A stretch of DNA of 11,074 nucleotides from Eggerthellaceae bacterium. GTDB taxonomy: Bacteria; Actinomycetota; Coriobacteriia; Coriobacteriales; Eggerthellaceae. The notes beneath the pieces were generated by a model. It worked only from the letters and a program-made list of their open reading frames with translations, did not search any database and was not told the DNA's origin. Within the stretch, counting starts at the first letter, position 1. Each line of letters starts with the position of its first letter. The stretch spans positions 1 through 11,074 of the forward strand of contig CAAEEV010000019.1 of the NCBI GenBank assembly GCA_900754955.1. Direction: 5' to 3'. A program made the translations under genes and the position numbers. Shown piece by piece: positions 7,376-11,074 of the stretch.

Positions 7376-7526
7376 CGAAGCCTCCTTTCAGAGTTTTCCT
7401 GAGACTGACCCTAGCTCGGCTCAAACGCTGGCGCACGGCGTCGTCGGTCGTCTCGAGGAGCGAGGCGATAGCGCGCGTTCCGAGCCCTTCGTAGTAATGG
7501 AGGTAAACCGCTTCACGCTGCGGCAT
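7359..7526 (-). pseudogene. RNA polymerase sigma factor reduced to region 4 (ECF-type remnant)
   Basis: The 55-residue frame starts MPQREAVYLHYYEGLGTRAI and contains a clear sigma-70 region 4: REAVYLHYYEGL followed by the helix-turn-helix TRAIASLLETTDDAVRQRLS and the basic tail RARVSLRKTLKGGFDDF. Normal ECF sigma factors are about 160-190 residues and need region 2 to bind the -10 element; no region 2 is found in any minus-strand frame up to the YjdF-like gene at 7808. The frame stays open upstream to 7766, but that part encodes nothing sigma-like and includes the hairpin element at 7670-7698. The fragment does have its own ATG with AAGGAGG seven bases before it (7534-7540), so it might still be made. 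I treat it as a decayed gene, with a short region-4-only regulator as the alternative. Confidence 0.72.
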
Positions 7527-7807
7527 TTTCTCGCCTCCTTCACGGGTCGTCGCGATTGCGCTGGAGGGTCTTTCAGAACCTTCCCCTCTCTTACTACACA
7601 CGCGGGAAGAGGAAATGTGACGGAGCATTTCCAGATTGGCGCTCGCGACGTCTGAGCGCAACAGGTGCCGGTGGCAAGCGGACAGGTCGTTTGCCACCAT
7701 CTGCTCCCCAGATGGCAGGCGGTGACGTTGACCATATGGGTCGCTTAGTTGTGGCAGCGATCCCATCGAACCATCTTGCAGAGGAGCTGGCCTCGCACGA
7801 ACACTCG
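7527..7807. other. non-coding stretch where the sigma N-terminus would be expected
   Basis: These 281 bases lie between the YjdF-like gene and the sigma fragment. No frame on either strand gives a recognisable protein. The one structured element is the hairpin repeat at 7670-7698. The position suggests that deletion or replacement of the 5' part of the sigma gene left this stretch. Confidence 0.55.
7670..7698 (+). repeat. hairpin element copy 2 (GACAGGT loop)
   Basis: GGTGGCAAGCG, loop GACAGGT, CGTTTGCCACC: an 11-bp stem with a single G-T wobble on this strand. Compared with copy 3 an A-T pair is replaced by G-C, a compensatory change. It lies in the non-coding stretch upstream of the sigma remnant, on the strand opposite to the neighbouring genes. 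Confidence 0.75.
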
Positions 7808-8224
7808 CTAGTGTCCGCGGTGCTTCTGCTTGCGTTTCTCCGTCTTTTTCGCGAACTTCTCACGGCGTTGCTCTTCACGCTGCGCGCTAGAGAGAGACTT
7901 GCTCGCCGCCTTCGCCGATTCGCGCTGCTCAGCGAGGACTTGCTGTGATCTCGTTCCTCGTCGGGCGTTTGATCGTATTTCCCGCTCGATCATTCGGCGA
8001 AGTCTTTTCGGGTTGATTCGCTTCGTCTGCTCAACTTTAATCTGGATGCTGTCCGTGAAACGGAATTCTCGCCACCTGTCGCACACGAAACGCAGAACCT
8101 CCGGGGTTGTGGGCTCTGCTCCAAAGACGTGACGGGCGACCTGGTAGCCCCTCTCGTCTTCGACCTCAACGATGCCGACCCAGAACGGATCCTCGAACCG
8201 AACCGTGAGTTTGCTCATGCCCAT
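7808..8224 (-). CDS. yjdF: YjdF-like protein (DUF2992)
   Basis: The 138-residue protein matches the YjdF/DUF2992 layout. An N-terminal beta-rich part (1-70) carries KLTVRFEDPFWVGIVEVED and ARHVFGAEPTTPEVLRFV, and a long, highly basic helical tail carries KRINPKRLRRMI and ends KRKQKHRGH. The biochemical role of the family is unknown. In Bacillus subtilis the gene is controlled by the yjdF riboswitch, which binds azaaromatic compounds, so a part in tolerance to such molecules is assumed. The ATG at 8224 is favoured over the in-frame ATG at 8218 because AAGGAG lies five bases upstream. That Shine-Dalgarno is inside an 11-bp stem, so translation is probably controlled by leader structure. It follows the guanidinium exporter gene on the same strand but has its own likely promoter. 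Confidence 0.88.
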   Translation of the reverse strand: MGMSKLTVRFEDPFWVGIVEVEDERGYQVARHVFGAEPTTPEVLRFVCDRWREFRFTDSIQIKVEQTKRINPKRLRRMIEREIRSNARRGTRSQQVLAEQRESAKAASKSLSSAQREEQRREKFAKKTEKRKQKHRGH

Positions 8225-8229
8225 ATACT

Positions 8230-8367
8230 CTCCTTCACGTTCTTGCGAGCATGCTCACGCACACGTGGCGATCACGCGTGCTTACGTGAAGGAGGGACAA
8301 CCTCAAAGGCAGGTTACTGACGAGCTCGCCGCAGCGCTTTGCCCGCATTCCGACTACCCAACGGAAT
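8230..8367 (-). promoter_or_regulatory. structured 5' leader sequestering the yjdF-like Shine-Dalgarno; candidate riboswitch
   Basis: In the minus-strand transcript CTCCTTCACGT (from 8294-8284) can pair perfectly over 11 bp with ACGTGAAGGAG (from 8240-8230), which contains the ribosome binding site. The 43 bases enclosed fold into two further stems: 9 bp at 8273-8281/8259-8267 with one G-U and a 5-nt loop, and 5 bp within 8245-8258. Together they form a three-way junction. Upstream are two small hairpins (AACCT/AGGTT at 8299-8315; ATTCCG/CGGAAT at 8347-8367). This architecture plus the YjdF gene suggests an azaaromatic (yjdF) type riboswitch. I cannot check the aptamer consensus by eye, so riboswitch identity is inference; the pairing itself is read directly. 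Confidence 0.6.
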
Positions 8368-8388
8368 CGTGTTTTTACCTTCGATGTA

Positions 8389-8397
8389 AGAATATCA
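8389..8397 (-). promoter_or_regulatory. candidate extended -10 promoter for the yjdF-like gene
   Basis: On the minus strand TGATATTCT reads as an extended -10 (TG, one base, TATTCT). No good -35 is seen at the right distance. A start near 8382 would give a leader of about 158 nt holding all hairpins described for this gene. Confidence 0.4.
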
Positions 8398-8450
8398 CGA
8401 GCCCGCAACGCGAACGCGCAGCAAGCACGATCATCGTTCCGTCGCAGTGT

Positions 8451-8479
8451 GGTGACAAGCGACCTGTCCGCTTGTCACC
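8451..8479 (-). repeat. hairpin element copy 3 (perfect 11-bp stem)
   Basis: Read on the plus strand it is GGTGACAAGCG, ACCTGTC, CGCTTGTCACC; on the minus strand the loop is GACAGGT. The 11-bp stem is perfect. It lies 36 bp beyond the stop of the guanidinium exporter gene, in the sense of that gene, and may act as its 3' hairpin. No T tract follows. Confidence 0.8.
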
Positions 8480-8499
8480 CGACCTATCCGCTTGCCGCC
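8460..8499. repeat. tandem 20-bp half-unit next to hairpin copy 3
   Basis: CGACCTGTCCGCTTGTCACC (8460-8479) is followed directly by CGACCTATCCGCTTGCCGCC (8480-8499), differing at three positions. The second unit is the loop plus one arm of the hairpin without its partner arm. It looks like a partial duplication that has since diverged. Confidence 0.65.
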
Positions 8500-8514
8500 T
8501 TCGCCCTCTGTTGC

Positions 8515-8838
8515 CTAGTGGGACTCCGACACCAGCTTGAGCCCGACGACGCAGCCGACGAGCACGGTGATCAGCACGATCTTCGCCACAGAAACAGGCT
8601 CGGCACCCGACACCATCGCGTAGATGACGGTGAGCGCCGCCCCTATGCCAACCCAAACCGCATAAGCGGTGCCGATCGGCAGTGTTTTCGTGGCCCATCC
8701 GAGCCCGATCATGCTCGCCGCGAGACCGATGAAGAATACGATGGTCGGAATTGGGTTAGTGAATCCGTCGGATTTGCCGAGCGCGGTGGCCCACACCGCC
8801 TCCATCATGCCGGAAAGAACAAGAACGACCCATGCCAT
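8515..8838 (-). CDS. gdx: guanidinium exporter of the small multidrug resistance family (Gdx/SugE)
   Basis: The 107-residue protein has four membrane helices (about 2-20, 29-49, 55-76, 83-103) and the normal SMR length. It carries the residues known for Gdx proteins at the family's own numbering: Glu13 (proton and substrate site), Trp16, Ser42, Tyr59 and Trp62, with the SugE-type segment TLPIGTAYAVWVGIGA. Gdx dimers sit in both orientations in the inner membrane and exchange guanidinium for protons. One gene is enough for a homodimer, and no second SMR gene is nearby. The start has AAGGGAG (8844-8850) five bases upstream, and a guanidine-III riboswitch precedes it, which independently supports guanidinium export over general drug efflux. 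Confidence 0.94.
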   Translation of the reverse strand: MAWVVLVLSGMMEAVWATALGKSDGFTNPIPTIVFFIGLAASMIGLGWATKTLPIGTAYAVWVGIGAALTVIYAMVSGAEPVSVAKIVLITVLVGCVVGLKLVSESH

Positions 8839-8840
8839 AA

Positions 8841-8903
8841 GAGCTCCCTTCTGTCACGCGCCGTCTTTGCGATCCTGGTACGGCTGCCCTCGTCAGGGAG
8901 CTC
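8841..8903 (-). promoter_or_regulatory. guanidine-III (ykkC-III) riboswitch with anti-Shine-Dalgarno arm
   Basis: The minus strand reads CCUGACGAGGGCAGCCGU, then ACCAGGAUCGCAAAGACGGC from 8897 to 8860. It follows the guanidine-III consensus: helix P1 CCUG/CAGG (8897-8894/8877-8874), the conserved ACGAGG after P1, and a pseudoknot GCCGU/ACGGC (8884-8880/8864-8860) preceded by AAAG. GAGCUCCCU (8903-8895), overlapping the 5' strand of P1, is the exact complement of AGGGAGCUC (8849-8841), which contains the ribosome binding site. This gives a simple switch: without guanidine the site is paired; with guanidine P1 and the pseudoknot form and free it. The aptamer match is from memory of the family; the pairings are read from the sequence. 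Confidence 0.87.
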
Positions 8904-8928
8904 AGGGGGTATCCGAAAGCTCAGCCGC

Positions 8929-8937
8929 ATTGTAGCA
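8929..8937 (-). promoter_or_regulatory. extended -10 promoter of the gdx gene
   Basis: TGCTACAAT on the minus strand is an extended -10 (TG, one base, TACAAT with 5 of 6 consensus bases). No clear -35 is present at the expected distance. Transcription would start near 8922, about 20 bases before the riboswitch. Confidence 0.55.
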
Positions 8938-8966
8938 CGACAACTGCTGGGCATTCGGCGTTTTGA

Positions 8967-8991
8967 TGACAAACGACCTGTTCACTTGTCA
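8967..8991 (-). repeat. hairpin element copy 4 (AACAGGT loop)
   Basis: On the minus strand TGACAAGTG, loop AACAGGT, CGTTTGTCA: nine pairs of which two are G-T wobbles; on the plus strand those two would be A-C mismatches. Outside it TTTGATG (8963-8969) and CATCAAA (8994-9000) can form an alternative outer stem. It lies between the divergent gdx and metallo-hydrolase genes, upstream of both. Confidence 0.68.
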
Positions 8992-9058
8992 CGCATCAAA
9001 GAAGCTGGCTCCGCGAGGTTTACGTCGTTCCGCTTCTTCAAGTACCCTTCCCTCAATG

Positions 9059-9067
9059 TGATACGAT
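9059..9067 (+). promoter_or_regulatory. weak candidate promoter for the metallo-hydrolase gene
   Basis: TGATACGAT fits an extended -10 (TG, one base, TACGAT, 4 of 6 consensus bases). The best -35 (TTCAAG, 9037-9042) is poor and 19 bases away. A start near 9074 would leave a leader of about 75 nt. Confidence 0.3.
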
Positions 9068-9123
9068 GGCGAAAGGGAAATTCGCCCAGCGGCGCAACTC
9101 CCATCCACCGCGGGCGATGGAGC

Positions 9124-9135
9124 AGGACGCGTCCT
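9124..9135. promoter_or_regulatory. 12-bp perfect palindrome abutting the ribosome binding site
   Basis: AGGACGCGTCCT is a perfect palindrome that ends exactly where AAGGAGG (9136-9142) begins. It could be an operator or a small RNA stem limiting access to the ribosome binding site. No protein can be assigned to it. Confidence 0.4.
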
Positions 9136-9147
9136 AAGGAGGATACG

Positions 9148-9849
9148 ATGGGCGTCAAGAAGCTGACCTTCTTCTTCGTGAATTCCTACGTCATCGAAGC
9201 CGGCGACAAAACGGTGCTGTTCGACTGCGGCGCCATTCTGGAGCCCGAGAAACTTCCCGCATTCCTCGAGGAGCAGGGCGTCAACCCCGCGGAGATCGAC
9301 CTCATCATCGTGAGCCACGACCACTTCGACCACATGCAGCTCCTCGGCGCATGGAAAGAGCTCACTGGCGCACCCGTGCTCTGCCACAAGAACGCCGTCG
9401 AATTCCTCGAGACCGGCAAGAAGGAGAACCTGTACGCATTCGGCGAGCGCGCCCAGCAATACCAGCCCTTCATGGACTTCATGGACGAGAGCTTCAAGCT
9501 GCCCGTGCCGCAGGTCAAGCCCGACATTGTCGTAGGCGACGACGATTACGACCTGCACGACTGGGGCTTCCCTGGCAAGATCATCTACACGCCTGGCCAT
9601 ACCGACTCGCACATCTCGCTCGTCATGGACGACCGTACCGCCTTCTCAGGCGACACCTTCCTCGACTGGCACACCGTGCAGCCGCTCGAAGAGATGTACC
9701 CCGATCGCACCGTCGGCTTCAACTGGGTTATGAACGATCTCGAAAAGGCGAAGGCGTCTGTGCGCCGGCTGCTCGAAGAGGCTGACACCTTCTACGGCGG
9801 CCACGGCGAGACCTACACCCGCGAAGAAGTGGAAAGCCTGCTGGATTAG
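9148..9849 (+). CDS. metallo-beta-lactamase fold hydrolase
   Basis: The 233-residue protein has the MBL-fold metal site: HDHFDH (57-62, the HxHxDH motif), His151 in TPGHT, Asp169 in FSGDT, and a C-terminal His219 in GGHGE. The spacing suits a two-metal (usually zinc) hydrolase of the general glyoxalase-II-like superfamily. The sequence starts with a typical beta-strand pair, FFFVNSYVIEAGDKTVLFDCG (7-27). It has no signal peptide, so it should be cytoplasmic. The start at 9148 was chosen for AAGGAGG five bases upstream; the same frame runs upstream to 8449, but that stretch would cross the riboswitch and gdx gene on the opposite strand. The oxidoreductase gene begins about 38 bp later, so the two may be co-transcribed. 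The substrate is unknown; a thioester or redox-related role is only a guess. Confidence 0.92.
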   Translation: MGVKKLTFFFVNSYVIEAGDKTVLFDCGAILEPEKLPAFLEEQGVNPAEIDLIIVSHDHFDHMQLLGAWKELTGAPVLCHKNAVEFLETGKKENLYAFGERAQQYQPFMDFMDESFKLPVPQVKPDIVVGDDDYDLHDWGFPGKIIYTPGHTDSHISLVMDDRTAFSGDTFLDWHTVQPLEEMYPDRTVGFNWVMNDLEKAKASVRRLLEEADTFYGGHGETYTREEVESLLD

Positions 9850-9887
9850 CGGCAACCACCGCAACAACGCAACGAGAAGAGGCAATG

Positions 9888-11074
9888 ATGCAACAACGAG
9901 AGAACCTGTGCGCAAGCGAGGTCATCCGCTCCGTATGCGGGGGCTGTCACAATTGCTGTCCCATAGACGTGACGGTCGAAAACGGACGCGTCGTCCAGGT
10001 GGAGGGCGTTCCAGGAGATCCCCGTACCGGCGGCGCCATCTGCTCGAAAGGCCAGGCGGGCCCGCAGATCGCGCATGATCCGCGCCGGCTCATGCACCCG
10101 GTGCGCCGCGCAGGAGCGCGCGGAGAAGGCAAGTGGGAACGCATGAGCTGGGACGAAGCGATCACGGAGCTTGCCGGCAAGGTAAGAGCCGCCGTGGATG
10201 AGCACGGCGGGCGTTCCGTCGCCTTTATTCGCGGGCAAGCACCTGGCTGGGGCTTCACCTACGACATGACGCAGCGCGTGGCGCACGTGGTGGGCACCGA
10301 CGTCGGCATGGGCGGCTCCGAATGCTTCGTCCCCCGTGCCATCATGGAGGGCATGACGTACGGCGGCATGCCGAGCCACTGCGACTACGACAACGCCGAT
10401 CTGCTCATCTTCTGGGGCAAGCAGCCGGCGTTCAGCGTGGCGCCCTCGCTGCGGAAGATCTACGACGCCCACGAGCGCGGCGCCAGACTCGTGTGCATCG
10501 ACCCGTTGCACTTCCACCTGGCGGCCACGGCCGATGTTCATCTGCAGCCCGAACCCGGAACCGACCTCGCCCTCATGCTCGCGATGATCTACACCATCGT
10601 GGACAAGGGCCTATGGGACGCCGCATTCGTGGACGCCTACACCAATGATCCCGGGCTCAAACGACTCTCCGCCCATGTGCGCGGGCAGAACAATCAGGGC
10701 GTTCCGTACACGCCCGCGTGGGCCGAAGAGATCACGGGCGTCCCTGCGGCCGACATCGAAGCCCTGGCGGTGGAGTACGCCACCACGAAGCGCGCTGGCA
10801 TCGTGTCGGGCCACGGTCTGGAAGGACGCGTGAACGTCACGCAGACGACGCGCGCGCTGTGCATCCTGCGCATCATCACCGGGCATCTCGATCGTATCGG
10901 CTGCGACGTGTTCACAGCGAAGAGCCCCGACCGAGACCCCGACTTCACGCTGGTCAGTCGCATGATGGACGGCAAGGTTCCCGACCATCCCACCAAGATG
11001 TTCCACGTGCCGCCCTACAACCACCCCGACTCAAGCTGGCCACTCTTGTTCAACGGCCAGGGCCTCCTGCCCAC
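9888..11074 (+). CDS. molybdopterin-dependent oxidoreductase (MopB/DMSO reductase superfamily), 3' end outside window
   Basis: The first 395 codons are present and the frame is open at the window end. An N-terminal 4Fe-4S motif is formed by Cys17, Cys20, Cys24 and Cys52 (CGGCHNCCP ... ICSKG), followed by the molybdopterin-binding fold. Cys146 in GGSECFVPRAIMEG lies where the superfamily places the Mo or W ligand, pointing to a Cys-liganded enzyme. IFWGKQPAFS, VCIDPLHFHLA and PGTDLALMLAM match the usual nucleotide-binding loops. There is no twin-arginine signal, so the enzyme should be cytoplasmic. Two adjacent ATG codons occur (9885, 9888); AGAGG at 9878-9882 fits the second better. Related cytoplasmic Cys enzymes include acetylene hydratase and the catechol dehydroxylases of gut Eggerthellaceae, but the substrate cannot be assigned. 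Full-length relatives are about 700-1000 residues. Confidence 0.92.
   Translation, partial: MQQRENLCASEVIRSVCGGCHNCCPIDVTVENGRVVQVEGVPGDPRTGGAICSKGQAGPQIAHDPRRLMHPVRRAGARGEGKWERMSWDEAITELAGKVRAAVDEHGGRSVAFIRGQAPGWGFTYDMTQRVAHVVGTDVGMGGSECFVPRAIMEGMTYGGMPSHCDYDNADLLIFWGKQPAFSVAPSLRKIYDAHERGARLVCIDPLHFHLAATADVHLQPEPGTDLALMLAMIYTIVDKGLWDAAFVDAYTNDPGLKRLSAHVRGQNNQGVPYTPAWAEEITGVPAADIEALAVEYATTKRAGIVSGHGLEGRVNVTQTTRALCILRIITGHLDRIGCDVFTAKSPDRDPDFTLVSRMMDGKVPDHPTKMFHVPPYNHPDSSWPLLFNGQGLLP

Noticed and set aside
7527..7766. Longer start for the sigma fragment at 7766
   Set aside because: The added 80 residues encode the hairpin element and random sequence, with no region 2. A better ATG with an ideal ribosome binding site lies at 7526.
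7801..7814. ACACT/AGTGT hairpin over the stop codon of the yjdF-like gene
   Set aside because: Only 5 bp with no T tract; expected by chance in this length of sequence.
8347..8375. Plus-strand terminator formed by ATTCCG/CGGAAT followed by TTTTT
   Set aside because: The stem is only 6 bp with a 9-nt loop and four bases before the T run, and no plus-strand gene ends nearby. It fits better as a leader hairpin on the minus strand.
6233..8991. The four similar palindromic elements as a CRISPR-like array
   Set aside because: The copies are hundreds of bases apart, occur in both orientations and are separated by genes; there are no regular spacers and no cas genes.
8449..9147. In-frame upstream extension of the MBL gene to 8449, giving a 466-residue frame
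   Set aside because: The extension is antisense to gdx, its riboswitch and two hairpin elements and has no protein similarity I recognise. The MBL fold and a strong ribosome binding site begin at 9148.
9860..9902. Short direct repeats of GCAACAACG around the oxidoreductase start
   Set aside because: Simple CAA-rich sequence partly encoding Gln-Gln; too short and low in complexity to claim a function.

Overview
The window looks like chromosomal DNA of a high-GC anaerobe, most probably a gut actinobacterium of the Coriobacteriia/Eggerthellaceae type. This is inferred from the GC-rich coding sequence, strong purine-rich ribosome binding sites, a Cys-rich molybdopterin oxidoreductase, and a DUF4179/ECF-sigma pair next to Firmicute-like small-molecule defence genes. 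No rRNA or tRNA gene, phage gene, CRISPR array or insertion sequence was seen.

Left part (1-4588). An AraC/PchR-like regulator, cut by the window start, is divergent from a tightly coupled pair of half-size ABC transporters that resemble the YbtP/YbtQ and IrtA/IrtB siderophore-type heterodimers. The 180-bp divergent region holds an imperfect palindrome.

Middle part (4589-6218). A 12-bp-stem hairpin follows the ABC operon. A TetR regulator and a class I SAM-dependent methyltransferase come next. Nearly identical 19-bp palindromes (16 of 19 positions) lie in front of the TetR gene and of the methyltransferase gene. A more distant version (12 of 19) lies in front of the ABC operon. This suggests one TetR regulon covering transporter, regulator and methyltransferase.

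Right-middle part (6257-8903, minus strand). Reading in the direction of transcription there is a Gdx/SugE guanidinium exporter led by a recognisable guanidine-III (ykkC-III) riboswitch. Next is a YjdF-like (DUF2992) gene whose Shine-Dalgarno is buried in an 11-bp stem of a structured leader, then a sigma factor reduced to its region 4, and finally an intact membrane-anchored DUF4179 protein (putative anti-sigma). Two adjacent genes therefore appear to be controlled by RNA at the translational level.

Right end (9148-11074). A metallo-beta-lactamase-fold hydrolase is followed closely by the first 395 codons of a molybdopterin-dependent oxidoreductase with an N-terminal 4Fe-4S motif; its end lies outside the window.

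Four copies of a short hairpin element with a conserved 7-nt loop (GACAGGT, AACAGGT in one copy) are scattered between 6233 and 8991. Their stems vary by compensatory changes, and every non-Watson-Crick pair is a G-U wobble when read on the GACAGGT strand, so they behave like a conserved, strand-polarised RNA hairpin family. This and the two RNA-controlled genes are the most interesting parts of the window.
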